From: Salicibibacter cibarius | Lineage (GTDB): Bacteria; Bacillota; Bacilli; Bacillales; Marinococcaceae | Length of the DNA stretch: 64,000 nt | Assembly (NCBI RefSeq): GCF_016495725.1 | Contig: NZ_CP054705.1 | Location: 3,658,001-3,722,000 of the forward strand | Direction: 5' to 3' | Part shown: positions 35,812 to 45,401 of the stretch, piece by piece | Layout: every line of letters begins with the position of its first letter | Numbering within the stretch: position 1 is the stretch's first letter | Translations under genes and position numbers: made by a program | The notes under the pieces: model-generated | Told to the model about the DNA's origin: nothing | Seen by the model: the letters and a program-made list of their open reading frames with translations, nothing else | The model's database searches: none

Positions 35812-35879
35812 AGAAATGGCTTCTCTCCTAGTTTATCATGCTGTTATACATTCATCCCAGAAAATAAGGAGAGAGTGCA

Positions 35880-36800
35880 TTGAACTGGAAAGTGTTTCTC
35901 GCTTATACCTTAGCCGTCATCCTTTGGGCCTCTGCATTTCCTGGTATTCGTGCAGCTCTGGAATCTTATGGTCCTTTTCATTTAGCCCTGTTGCGCATGC
36001 TCATCGGGGCATTGGGGTTGCTTATTTTTGCGGTCAGTATACGGATGAGGCTTCCCGATAAAAAAGATCTTCCTATCATATTATTGCTTGGTTTTCTGGG
36101 ATTCTCCGTCTATCATACGTTCTTGAGCATTGGAGAATTGACGGTAGATGCGGGTACTGCAAGTTTATTAGTGTCCACCACTCCCTTGTTATCTGCAATA
36201 TTGGCAGGTGTGTTTTTGAAAGAAAAGTTTAATCGTTGGGGTTGGATCGGTTCATTCATTGCTTTTTCAGGCGTTGTACTCATCACATTTGGGGTTGGCG
36301 GCGAGTTTCGTTTAGAGATTGGCGTCTTGATTATTTTGATAGCAGCCCTAGGGGAAAGCTTTTACTTTGTTTTTCAATCATCGTATTTAAAGAAATATGG
36401 CTTTTTGCCTTTTACTACTTATACGATTTTAGCAGGAACGTTGTTTATGCTCTTATTTTCCCCGGGTTTATGGACCGCTGTACAATGCGCCTCCGTGGAG
36501 AATACCATTACTGTTATTTATTTGGGTCTTTTACCGACCGTGGTTCCGTATTTTGCTATAGCTTATGCGACGTCTGTGAACGGAGCATCAGAGGCGACTA
36601 GCACCTTATATTTAACTCCAGCCTTATCCATCATTATTGCCTGGGTATGGTTAGGAGAAATACCTACCATCGTATCGATCATAGGAGGGATTTTGACGCT
36701 GATTGGGGTCGCTTTTACAACCATTAAAGGAACAAGACAAGATACGGAAAAACGGCACCCTACATCTACAGATAAGGAATATCATTATTCCAACTCATAA
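35880..36800 (+). CDS. EamA/DMT-family exporter
   Basis: 306 residues, ten helices in two EamA repeats (LAVILWASAFPGIRAAL and ALGESFYFVFQSSYLKK; VWLGEIPTIVSIIGGILTLIGV). Drug/metabolite transporter, probably exporting a metabolite linked to the MocR partner. TTG start at 35880 after AGGAGAG. Substrate unknown. Confidence 0.88.
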   Translation: MNWKVFLAYTLAVILWASAFPGIRAALESYGPFHLALLRMLIGALGLLIFAVSIRMRLPDKKDLPIILLLGFLGFSVYHTFLSIGELTVDAGTASLLVSTTPLLSAILAGVFLKEKFNRWGWIGSFIAFSGVVLITFGVGGEFRLEIGVLIILIAALGESFYFVFQSSYLKKYGFLPFTTYTILAGTLFMLLFSPGLWTAVQCASVENTITVIYLGLLPTVVPYFAIAYATSVNGASEATSTLYLTPALSIIIAWVWLGEIPTIVSIIGGILTLIGVAFTTIKGTRQDTEKRHPTSTDKEYHYSNS

Positions 36801-36894
36801 GCGTACTCAGGAAACGGAGCACAATGATGACACTTTTGTGCTTTGTTTCACGTAAGAAAAATATGGATTTTACACCCAAAATGAATGAACTATC

Positions 36895-37443
36895 TTAGTT
36901 AACTATAACCTTTGCTGTATCACCTGATACAATCCGTCCAGTGGATTCAACAATACCAACAATTCCTCTTTGGCCTAACGATGCTTTAACAAAACGTGTT
37001 GTTAATCCGAGTATGCCTGGATATTTAGTTTGAATCACTTCCCCAGGTTGTGTGCAAGGAAGGTTTTCTCCTTCACACAAAATACCTGCTCCACTTGGAA
37101 AAATAATTCGGCTTCCCGGTGGCAACTTTGTTAAATTTCTAAAGCCCTTTATAGCAACATTTGCTCCTAACCATTCAGGCAATATTTGGTCAACTTCAAG
37201 TTTCTCAGCTATCAATTCACATTCTTCAACTGAGACAATAGATATTTGCCTTCGATTAAAAATTTCTGTGCCACGTTTATACATTGACTCTCTTGATCCT
37301 GCAAATTTGGTTAAACCAAAATGTAGATCACCCTGAATACCACCGTATTCTAAATCAACTTCTTCAGTTTTGTCCGTTACAAAGGTATCATCCTGATTGC
37401 CTATATAAATCGAATAAATTTCGATCTCATGGTGTTTACTCAT
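36895..37443 (-). CDS. MOSC-domain protein
   Basis: 182 residues, a stand-alone MOSC domain. The conserved cysteine is in EGENLPCTQPG, after LPEWLGANVAI and FRNLTKLPPGSRIIF; C-terminal GQRGIVGIVESTGRIVSGD. MOSC proteins carry sulfur or molybdenum cofactor chemistry or reduce N-hydroxylated compounds (YiiM type). GGAGG precedes the ATG. No molybdenum genes are nearby. Confidence 0.85.
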   Translation of the reverse strand: MSKHHEIEIYSIYIGNQDDTFVTDKTEEVDLEYGGIQGDLHFGLTKFAGSRESMYKRGTEIFNRRQISIVSVEECELIAEKLEVDQILPEWLGANVAIKGFRNLTKLPPGSRIIFPSGAGILCEGENLPCTQPGEVIQTKYPGILGLTTRFVKASLGQRGIVGIVESTGRIVSGDTAKVIVN

Positions 37444-37497
37444 ATTATCCTCCTGTATTCCAAGCGTAATGAATGAGGTTTATTTCATTCATGCGTA

Positions 37498-37731
37498 TTA
37501 TTCTTGAACAGTCGTTTCTTGAATTCTTTTGTGTCTTATAATTACCATTACAACTAACCAACCAAGTTAAATGAGCAAGGGGATTATAAAAGGTAATGCT
37601 AAAACAAAGATATTCAACATAATGATTTCCGGTGTTTGAACGGCACCCGTCGCATCGACATCTCTTTGTGCTAAAAAAGATCGGTCCTGCTGTGAATAAG
37701 ACCAACCAAAAACCAATTACAATCAGCAAAA
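37498..37731 (-). pseudogene. DUF3923-like membrane protein relic
   Basis: Frames combine to GFWLVLFTAGPIFF, then (frame change) AQRDVDATGAVQTPEIIMLN, IFVLALPFIIPLLI, a TAA, and LGWLVVMVIIRHKRIQ. This is the layout of small DUF3923 two-helix proteins. One frameshift and one nonsense codon plus a missing start mark it as dead. Occupies most of the gap between the MOSC and LysR genes. Confidence 0.55.
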
Positions 37732-37753
37732 TTCATCCAACACATCTCATTTA

Positions 37754-37800
37754 GCGCCATACTTATTCCTCAAAAGCACCTCGATCGTATTGCGGAATAA
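37754..37800. repeat. Dispersed hairpin element, copy 2
   Basis: GCGCCATACTTATTCCTCAA, AAGCACCTCGATCGTATTGC and GGAATAA. TTATTCCTCAA and TTGCGGAATAA are inverted repeats differing at one position, so the element is a hairpin. Confidence 0.65.
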
Positions 37801-37809
37801 CTTTTCTCC

Positions 37810-38685
37810 CTATTCAATTTTTGCGGGATCTTGCTGTTTGACCATACTTAAAAAGTTTTTATACGCACGATCAACAAACGTATCTTCACGTCTTATAAAC
37901 ACTGTGCTCACATTTGAATACTTCGGCGGTAGAGAATGAAGGTTAAGACCCCTCTCCACTTGATATTGCTTAACTAGCGATTGTGTTGTTATAGATACAC
38001 CCAAACCAGCTTTGACACACCCAATGATCGATTCCAGCGTTCCAAACTCCATGATTTTTCTAGGAAATATGCCCTCTTCCTGCAACCACTGTTCGAGCCT
38101 TTTTCGGTAAATACAAGAGGACCGTGTAAGAAGCGTTTGATGCTTAAGATCAGTCCAAGATAATAGCGAATGCCGTTGATCTGTAATTAGAACAAGTTCT
38201 TCTTCCATCACAGGGATTTGAATAAGGTCATCATCCTGAACAGGACCAACAACGAATGCGCCATCCAATTTATAGTTCAGGACATCGTTTATTAAAGGAT
38301 GCGTTTCCCCAATCTTTAGGGAAAGATCCACTTCAGGGTAACGCTGGTTATAGGATGCCAAAAGGGCAGGTAATCGGGCAGATGCTGTTGTTTCATTGGC
38401 TCCTAAATAAAGAGGTCCTTGAATAATTTCGGAATCTTGAACAGCTTTTTTGGTTGTATCTATTAAATGTAAAATTTGATCAGTGTAGGATAAGAGTAAT
38501 GTTCCTTTTGAGGTTAATGATACGCCACGGGCATGTCTATAAAAAAGCTGTGTTTGTAATTCTGATTCTAGCTTTTTAATCCTGCCTGTAATATTGGACT
38601 GAACATAATTTAATTTCTTAGCTGTTTTTGTCGTGTTCCCACTCTCCGCTAATTCTTTGAAGATCCACAAATCTCGAATTTCCAT
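37810..38685 (-). CDS. LysR-family transcriptional regulator
   Basis: 291 residues with the LysR helix-turn-helix (FKELAESGNTTKTAKKLNYVQSNITGRIKKLE) and effector domain (LGANETTASARLPALLASYN). ATG 38685 is 6 nt past GGAGG; a second ATG lies one codon upstream. Divergent from the unrecognised 141-residue gene and upstream of no other same-strand gene, so it may regulate that gene. Effector unknown. Confidence 0.88.
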   Translation of the reverse strand: MEIRDLWIFKELAESGNTTKTAKKLNYVQSNITGRIKKLESELQTQLFYRHARGVSLTSKGTLLLSYTDQILHLIDTTKKAVQDSEIIQGPLYLGANETTASARLPALLASYNQRYPEVDLSLKIGETHPLINDVLNYKLDGAFVVGPVQDDDLIQIPVMEEELVLITDQRHSLLSWTDLKHQTLLTRSSCIYRKRLEQWLQEEGIFPRKIMEFGTLESIIGCVKAGLGVSITTQSLVKQYQVERGLNLHSLPPKYSNVSTVFIRREDTFVDRAYKNFLSMVKQQDPAKIE

Positions 38686-38811
38686 CATAACCCTCCCTCT
38701 CCATCTTATCATTTTGAATGATCATTACGCTGTTTTTTAATGATTTTTAATTATGATACGAACGGATTACGATAAGTATAGGAAAATTTCCGCTACCTGG
38801 AGGTATGAGTT

Positions 38812-39237
38812 ATGAATATCAGTGAACGATTAAAAGAGCAATTATGGGCAGAAGAAAGTGGATCAATTACATGGAGATATTCAGATGTATGGGATTTGAT
38901 GATAGAAAACCTCGATAAGTATCAATCCGGAGAGGAAATGGATGCCTTTAGGCCATCGCCTTGTGAATCACTACTCTCCTCTTCTATTCTTGATCATTGG
39001 GTTTATGTAAAAGAACAAATGCAGAACGCAGAGCAAGAGTCTTTGAAAATCGATTTTATGTATGGATTTTGGAAGCACATTTCTGATAAATTCAAAAAAG
39101 CTGGTATCAACGAGAATGAGATTATTTCTTGGATGAACAGAGAGAAAAAACGAACCCGAGTATTAAATCACGCTACTCACGCACTTCTATGGGAAGAAAT
39201 AGAAACAAGATGCAGAAGCCTTATAAAGCTTCTTTAA
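38812..39237 (+). CDS. Hypothetical protein, unrecognised
   Basis: 141 residues, soluble, mixed charge and rich in Glu/Lys and Trp: MNISERLKEQLWAEESGS, SDVWDLMIENLDKY, ILDHWVYVKEQMQNAE, DFMYGFWKHISDKF, IISWMNREKKRTRVLNHATH. Probably all-helical. No family recognised. GGAGG is 8 nt before the ATG, which supports a real gene. Divergent from a LysR regulator. Confidence 0.7.
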   Translation: MNISERLKEQLWAEESGSITWRYSDVWDLMIENLDKYQSGEEMDAFRPSPCESLLSSSILDHWVYVKEQMQNAEQESLKIDFMYGFWKHISDKFKKAGINENEIISWMNREKKRTRVLNHATHALLWEEIETRCRSLIKLL

Positions 39238-39345
39238 GTTGTTTGTCGCAGATGATATTGCTATAAGCTTTTATGGTGAAGTAATAATACAGAGCCTTTA
39301 CATGAAGTCCAGCGCAAACAGGATCGTGACTGGTGACCAGTGTTA

Positions 39346-39966
39346 TTAAATTATCAGATACAGCTGATATCCTAAGTAAATGGCTACACCCCAGATAATC
39401 ACCGCAGAAATTTTATTAATAAGAACAGTGATCTTCCCTTCCTGATCGATCGTACGAATGGTCTTTCCGATCATTACTAACCCAAGAAAAGAAATCCAAG
39501 ATACCACAATACAGGCAACCGTAAACCCGATTAACTCAGGTGCTGTCGAATATCTTAAAGAATTGGCTCCTATAACCCCTACGGTATCAAGCACAGCATG
39601 AGGATTCAAAAGGGAAACGGATATAGCGAACATGACTTGTTTTTTTGCATTCATAGCTCCGTGCTTGTTATTCACTTCTACTGGATCACTGGACCATATT
39701 GTCCATCCAATGTAAATAAGGAAAAGGAATCCAGCAGCAAAAAAGATTATTTGAAAAACAGGCACAGTCATGACGATGAGTGACACACCTAAAACCGCAA
39801 GAACAATTAAGATGGTGTCGCAAATGGAAGCAGTTACTACTGATGGCATAGTATGCCGTAACTTTTTGTGAGCAGCTCCTTGATTAAAAAGGAATATATT
39901 TTGTGCTCCAAAAGCTAAAATTAATCCAAAGGATAATACGAGTCCGTGTATGATAGCACTAATCAT
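39346..39966 (-). CDS. LysE/ArgO-family amino acid exporter
   Basis: 206 residues, six helices. LSFGLILAFGAQNIFLFNQG at the N-terminus and SVSLLNPHAVLDTVGVIGA mark the LysE family; basic amino-acid efflux is typical for the ArgO branch. Its ATG begins one base after the stop of the EamA pseudogene, so the two were an operon. Confidence 0.88.
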   Translation of the reverse strand: MISAIIHGLVLSFGLILAFGAQNIFLFNQGAAHKKLRHTMPSVVTASICDTILIVLAVLGVSLIVMTVPVFQIIFFAAGFLFLIYIGWTIWSSDPVEVNNKHGAMNAKKQVMFAISVSLLNPHAVLDTVGVIGANSLRYSTAPELIGFTVACIVVSWISFLGLVMIGKTIRTIDQEGKITVLINKISAVIIWGVAIYLGYQLYLII

Positions 39967-39968
39967 GT

Positions 39969-40847
39969 CTATCCCTTTCCTTCTCTTGTTGTAAGAATCA
40001 CGCCTACAATCACCATTACTGATCCCACAATTTGCATAGCTGTAATTGACTCATCCAAGAAAAAATAACTACCTACCATAGTAAATACGGGTAAAAAATT
40101 CAGGAAAATAGAAGCTCTAGAAGCACCTAGCTTATTCACTGCATGGTTGTAACATAAGATGGCGATCACAGAGGGAAAAACACCTAAATAAATCAAACCT
40201 ACCCAGTGATTCATTGCATCTAAGGTAGGGACCCCTAATGTTATCCATTCTGTAACAACAAACGGGACGAGAATAAGCACAGATACTCCCGTCATCACGA
40301 GCAAAACGCCATATGCTGGAAACAAATGAATGTACCTTTTTACATAGAGGGAATAAATTGCCCAAGAAAATATAGCCCCTAGCATAATGGCATCGCCGAT
40401 ATTCCAAGACATATTTATAATATTAAATATTTGACCGTCCATGACGACCCATACTGCCCCGAAAACTGAAATGGCAACACCAGTCCATTGAATGCTTCGA
40501 AGTTCTTCTTTTAGAAACCATACACTCAACACCACAGTTACAGCTGGGATCATGGTTTCAAGGACGGCTACATTCGTAGTGCTTGTAAACTGCAATGCTC
40601 CGTAAATAAACGTGTTAAAAAAGGCAATACCTGTTATAATGATGATAAAAAGCGGCCTTTTATAATTGATAAATTGTCCACGATGTTTTCATGCCTGTCG
40701 ATAACCTATAGGTAACAGAACCAGAAATGCGATAACTAAACGGATACAGGCTATAGTAAAAGGTGGCAAATCATTGATGGCTTTGCCTACAAGGATATTT
40801 CCTGCAAAAAAAATCACCACCAAAATACACAAAAAATAAGCGCGCAT
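39969..40847 (-). pseudogene. EamA transporter with in-frame TGA
   Basis: Frame of 293 codons with one internal stop, TGA at 40689-40691, between IGYRQA and KHRGQFINYKRPLF. Both sides are in the same frame, and together give a ten-helix EamA transporter (AGNILVGKAINDLPPFTIACIRL; SRASIFLNFLPVFTMVGSYF). Start ATG 40847 follows GAGGTG. A single TGG-to-TGA change would account for it. Downstream lysE is coupled. Confidence 0.8.
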
Positions 40848-40966
40848 AAAACACCTCAAAACCAGAACCAAACATTTAGAAAATCCTATTTGGATATTAG
40901 GTTATTCAAGGGTATTTCCTAAAAAAACACCCTCCTGTTTGTAGAGAATTACAGAACTTACGTCTT

Positions 40967-41929
40967 TTAATATAGTGCCGATGTATCATTAGCCCCCTGG
41001 ATCATGTCCGTGATAGCCACATAAATGTTTGGTGGATACTCAGCTATTCGATGGACGAGGTATAAGTACCACTCACTGCCATATGTCAGATAAACACGAA
41101 CAGGGAAACCATCATCTTTAAGTTGTTTACAGAGATCAGGACGAATGCCGTATAGCATTTCGGCTTCGACATTTGGATTTTGTAAATATCCACGATCGAT
41201 GATTTGTTTATAAATCCCATCATCATGAGAAGCAACCGAAACTTGATGACCTTCTTTTACACATAGTTCCACCAATTCAAGGTAACGTTGATCCAACTTC
41301 TCTGATCGGGGAATACAAATTTCTGGTGGTTCTTGGAATGCTCCTTTAACAATTCGAATTGCACCAGAATATTTAATTAATTCTTTAATATCGTCGTGTG
41401 TTCGGTACAATTGCGCTTGAAGTGTGACGCCAATGTTTGGATATTTGGCTACAGCTTTTTTATAAACCGATAGAACCTGGTCCGTTTTTCCCGACTCTTC
41501 CGCGCTAATCATAAGAGATAAATGATATTTCTCAGCTTCTGCAGCCATTTCTAACAAGTTTCGAAGAGCAAGATTAGGTTCAACAGACAGACCGATATGT
41601 GATAAATCAAAGGAGATGCGTGATTGTAACCCTTGATTTCCGCATTCTCTTATCAAAGAAATAAACTCATCTTTTGCTCGAACACATTCCTCTTTTTTGA
41701 CTGTGTTTTCCCCAATAAATTCAAGAGAAATACGATATCCTTTATGAACTAATTGATCACCTGCTAATACACCATCTTCTTTATTTTCACCTGTTACGAA
41801 ACGTTTTGCTGATCTCTGAAACAACGGATAAAGTTCAGCAGACTGTTGTACATACTCCTTGATATCTAAATTTCGAGCAACGGATTTCAGTGTATCTTCA
41901 AATTGTTTTTCGACTGATAGATTATCCAT
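40967..41929 (-). CDS. Proline dehydrogenase
   Basis: 320-residue FAD-dependent PRODH barrel, oxidising proline to pyrroline-5-carboxylate at the membrane. Seen: ISLEFIGENTV, ISFDLSHIGLSVEPN, IRIVKGAFQEPPEI and the terminal VYLTYGSEWYLYLVHRIAE (usual pattern YLPYG..W..Y..RR; here Thr for Pro and His for the first Arg). No pyrroline-5-carboxylate dehydrogenase adjacent. GAGGTGA before the ATG. These substitutions may alter substrate use. Confidence 0.85.
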   Translation of the reverse strand: MDNLSVEKQFEDTLKSVARNLDIKEYVQQSAELYPLFQRSAKRFVTGENKEDGVLAGDQLVHKGYRISLEFIGENTVKKEECVRAKDEFISLIRECGNQGLQSRISFDLSHIGLSVEPNLALRNLLEMAAEAEKYHLSLMISAEESGKTDQVLSVYKKAVAKYPNIGVTLQAQLYRTHDDIKELIKYSGAIRIVKGAFQEPPEICIPRSEKLDQRYLELVELCVKEGHQVSVASHDDGIYKQIIDRGYLQNPNVEAEMLYGIRPDLCKQLKDDGFPVRVYLTYGSEWYLYLVHRIAEYPPNIYVAITDMIQGANDTSALY

Positions 41930-42037
41930 ATTCTCACCTCAATGAAATTAAAAAGTCTTTCTGCTTTCTATTCTAACTATTTGCTATGCTCTTGCCGATT
42001 TTCAAGAATATTTTTCAACAAGTCAATAAAGAGTGCA

Positions 42038-42076
42038 ATAATTATTCCACAAATGCGCTCGTTCGTATTAGTGGAA
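42038..42076. repeat. Dispersed hairpin element, copy 3
   Basis: TAATTATTCCACAAATGCGC followed by TCGTTCGTATTAGTGGAAG, about 30 of 39 positions shared with the 37754 copy. A shorter remnant (GCTTCGTTCGTATTAAGGAAT) lies at about 28957-28978. Confidence 0.6.
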
Positions 42077-43137
42077 GAAAGATAGGTCACATATAAGCTG
42101 GCATACAGGATTATATGCGACCTTTAACCTTACCTTTATCCTAAACTTCCTTCACCCATATGTTTTTGGCTATAGTATTTACTTTTCGAGTTATCAAATA
42201 CAACCAGATTAATCATTACTCCTAAAATCAAAAATGCAAATGAACCAATGATATAAACTGGACGAATTTCAAATAGATCAGCTGAAATCCCAATCACTGC
42301 CGTGAGTAAAATTATTAGCACAGCTTCTAAAATACCTAAAACACTCGAAAACCTCCCCATAATGTTTACTGGGACATTATTTTGATAAAAAGTTAAAAAA
42401 CCTGTGTTCGCGAATGACAGGGCAAAGGTTAGAGTGAAAAAGCCTATAGATGCAAAAATAAAGTCATGCGAAAACGCAAAAATTAAATAACCAACCGGCG
42501 TAAATATAGCACCAACGCCGATTAATATATTGAGTTTTAAGTTTTTAACGAACAAAGCATTTATCAATGAACCAGCTATGATGCCTATTCCCGCAATACT
42601 TACCAAAAATCCATACGCACTTTCAGATAATGAAAGCACTTCAGTTGCAAATGCTGCTTCTAAAGAATCTAACGCAGTCATAAATACAGTCATCCCACTA
42701 AAGAGAATGTACACCAACGTAATGTGCAGGTTTGATTGACTAAAACTAAGAATTTGCTTCCAATCATTTCTTATTAGTTTTAAATTTACTTTTTCCGACA
42801 TTACTGTTTGTCTTCTTAATTCCAAGTTCGGGAGTAAAAGGATGATTAAGGCTGATATACATAACGCAAGAGCATTTAATTGGATAGCTAAATACGGGGA
42901 TCCTAAAATAAATAGAAGCCCCGCAATTGAAGGTCCTAATATAAAACCACTTGAATTAATGAAATTTCTAAGTGCATTAAATCTTTGACGATTTGCTTTA
43001 GGTATAAGCTTCGTCATGTAGACCATGGATGTAGGCTCAAAAATTGAACTTGCAATATTAATGATAAACACAAATACATAAATTAAAATAAGGGATGTTC
43101 AAATAAATAATTAGTCAATTATGGTAATATACACAAA

Positions 43138-43198
43138 AGTATCCTTTGTATATGTTTTAATGGTAGTAACAGCAACCAAAAATATAACAAAGGATACT
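43138..43198 (+). promoter_or_regulatory. Hairpin covering the transposase Shine-Dalgarno
   Basis: AGTATCCTTTGT (43138-43149) and ACAAAGGATACT (43187-43198) form a perfect 12-bp stem. The second arm contains AAAGGA, the ribosome-binding site of the ATG at 43205. Transcripts entering from outside the IS would fold this stem and block translation, as known for IS10 and IS50. Confidence 0.65.
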
Positions 43199-43204
43199 GG
43201 TACC

Positions 43205-44439
43205 ATGATACAGAAATTATCTAATGGATTCAAAGAAATTATGATAGAAACGATCGACAAATTAAAAAGTTCCGATAAACGCATCGCTTTAGCCAAGATC
43301 GCCAAAACCTATGGAGATGGAGGACAAACAGCTGTAGCGGAAACATTTCATGTGAGTAGAGATACGATAAGAAAAGGAAGTTATGAGCTAGAATCAGGGT
43401 TTCCAATCACAGATGCTTTTCAAGCAAGGGGTAGAAAGAAAGTCGAAAAAGACCATCTCCCTCACCTGTTAGAAGATATCCAAGCCATTGTAGATGGCCA
43501 AAGCCAAACCGACCCCAGTTTCAACACGACTCAACTGTATACAAGAATGACCATTCAAGAAGTCAGAGATCAACTCGTTCTCCAAAAAGGCTATCAAGAT
43601 GCAGATTTGCCGACCAACCAGACGTTAAATACCAAACTCCATCAATTGGGCTACCACCTCAAGAAGGTGCAGAAAACAAAACCGGTCAAGAAAATCGAAG
43701 AAACCGATGCGATCTTTGAAAATCTCCACGCCACTCATGAAGCTTATCAAGGAGAAAGCAATGCGGTTCGTCTTTCCTTTGATACCAAGGATCGAGTGAA
43801 AATCGGACCGTTTTCGAGAGGTGGAAAAAGTAGAGTGCGTGTAGAGGCCGCAGATCATGATTTTGGTCAGACATTTTTATCACTATTTGGAATCCTGGAT
43901 ATGTCCAATGAGCATGTCGAACTCACTTTCACGGCATCGAAAGTGACAGCTGATTTAATCGCTGATCAAATCGAAGCCTATGTTCACAAGTTGCGTTCAC
44001 AACAGGAGGTGGATACCCTCATCATAAACGCCGATAATGGTCCTGAAAATAACAGTCGTCGAACACAATTCATGAAAAGAATGATTGAGTTTGCGGCCAC
44101 CTACGACATCAAAGTCATCTTAGCCTATTACCCGCCCTATCACAGTAAATACAACCCGATTGAAAGGGGTGGGCAGTGCTTGAGCAACATTGGAACGGGG
44201 CCCTTTTGAACACACAAGAGATGGTTTTAGGATTCGCTGAGAGTATGACTTGGAAAAAGAAGCACCCTTCTGTCACCCTTGAAGAAAACACCTATGAGAC
44301 AGGGAAAAAAGTTGAAAAGAACGTAATGGATCAATATGAAAAGATGATTGATCGAGCCAAAGGGATCGGGAAATGGTTTGTGGAGATCCACCCTCATCAG
44401 TGTAAGGCAGCGTTATATATGGGCTTAAAGACACAGTGA
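43205..44439 (+). pseudogene. ISAzo13-type transposase, frameshifted
   Basis: Starts at ATG 43205. N-terminal helix-turn-helix (GGQTAVAETFHVSRDTIRKG), then the DDE core: FDTKDRVKIGPFSRGG, DTLIINADNGPEN, and AYYPPYHSKYNPIER. After that the frame breaks; the continuation VLEQHWNGALLNTQEMVLGF to ALYMGLKTQ is in another frame. One extra base near 44165-44172 (GGGGTGGG for GGGTGTGGG) restores 411 residues. The transposase is probably inactive unless frameshifting rescues it. Confidence 0.85.
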
Positions 44440-44917
44440 ATAAAATTGGGGGAAAGGGGAGGTGTATGTCCACACGTTAATATTCGTTCTGTAAGCCTAA
44501 ATATCAATAAATTTGACACGATGAGTGGGGTGTGAATGACAATAAATCCCTCATCATTCGGCCTCGCCCCATTATTGGCTTGTTATTTTTCTTAAATTCC
44601 CTAAGAGAATCCATTTGTGGAAGCGACAATATGAATATCGCTCTCATTAAGTCTAAGAAAATCATCAGATTCCTCTTATTTAATCTATCGATAAAACTTC
44701 CCGACCAAAAATTAGTACATATAGTGGCAACTGGTATAAGGATGTACAAAATCGATACCGCTAATGGCGAGCCTGTCATATCCAAAACAACCAAGTTTAG
44801 CGAGATTAAATAAACCCAAGCACCTAAATTTGATACACCAAGACCTACAAGAAGTAATAAGGGATTTTTCCACCGCTTCAAATCTCACTCACCCCTAAAT
44901 TCGATGTTTTGAAACAA

Positions 44918-45240
44918 CAAAAAAGAATCTCACCTCCTAGTCATTAGACTTGAGGACGAGACTCCTTGAATTTAGAAGTTCGCGGTGCCACCCCAGTTTG
45001 TTCTTGTGTCACCACAAAAACCTTTTCAAGTACGCCTGCAGTGTATACTGTAGGATATACTCTATCTCTATAACGGGAGAAACCGGCACAGCATCAATCG
45101 TCATAAAAAACAGTATCCTTTGTGCAGCTCCAAGCTTTGGTTCCATGTACCCGTACATCCTCCATCGCAGTAAACGGAGTTCTCTGTCATGCTTAGCTAC
45201 ATGTACTCTTCTCTTCATCGCTTTTTAGCATGAATATATT
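44918..45240 (-). ncRNA. T-box leader of the interrupted MFS gene
   Basis: On the minus strand: Stem I with GATGAAGAGAAGAGTA, an AGAGAA bulge (AGAGAACTCCG) and GGAGG, then a 3' half ending CTTGGAGC. The antiterminator carries GGTGGCACCGCG (44981-44992), the T-box hallmark. The terminator is GTCTCGTCCTC-AGTC/GACT-GAGG-GAGATTC followed by TTTTTT (about 44918-44964). The codon in the specifier loop is ambiguous: GGAACCAAAGC permits CCA (Pro) or neighbouring readings. It would sense an uncharged tRNA and open the MFS gene. Confidence 0.88.
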
Positions 45241-45293
45241 GTACTACAATTCAATTAGTTTTAGAACAGTGACCGAAGGAATCAACTCAATTT

Positions 45294-45350
45294 CATTAAA
45301 TTTATTAGCCCCGATTCTGGCACAACTTTTATTCCATTAAAGCGTTTGTA
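45294..45350. repeat. Dispersed hairpin element, CCCGATTCTGG copy
   Basis: ATTAGCCCCGATTCTGGCAC continues AACTTTTATTCCATTAAAGCGTTTG. Pairs with the 32729 and 34297 copies in the first half and with the 42038 copy in TTATTCCA. Lies between the T-box promoter region and the end of the 397-residue gene. Confidence 0.6.
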
Positions 45351-45401
45351 TTCGATTATTTCCGTATCAATTATTTTCTTAATTGTATCAAGATACCTCA
45401 A

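Larger units (their letters stand above)
43092..44601 (+). mobile_element. ISAzo13-family insertion sequence, 1510 bp
   Basis: Ends GGGA... and ...TCCC with imperfect terminal inverted repeats of about 34 bp (shared pattern GGGA-TT-AA-AAATAA-AG-CAAT-ATGG). Flanked by 3-bp direct repeats TAA (43089-43091 and 44602-44604). Excision restores the MFS frame. Carries one transposase with a frameshift. Family assigned from the transposase. Confidence 0.9.
42136..44881 (-). pseudogene. MFS transporter interrupted by an IS
   Basis: The N-terminal part is at 44605-44881 (TTG start, KRWKNPLLLLVGLGVSNLGA ... IFILSLPQMDSL) and the C-terminal part at 42136-43088 (LILIYVFVFIINIASSIFEP ... onwards). Removing the IS and one TAA target duplicate joins them in frame, giving exactly 411 codons (410 residues, twelve helices). 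A T-box leader precedes the N-terminal part, so this was a tRNA-controlled transporter, likely for an amino acid. Now non-functional. Confidence 0.9.

Noticed and set aside
45113-45124. AGTATCCTTTGT also occurs inside the T-box region, identical to the IS hairpin arm
   Set aside because: A 12-base match with differing flanks in 64 kb is compatible with chance and has no clear meaning.
44918-45240. Specifying the T-box amino acid
   Set aside because: The specifier loop permits more than one reading; no covariance model could be run.
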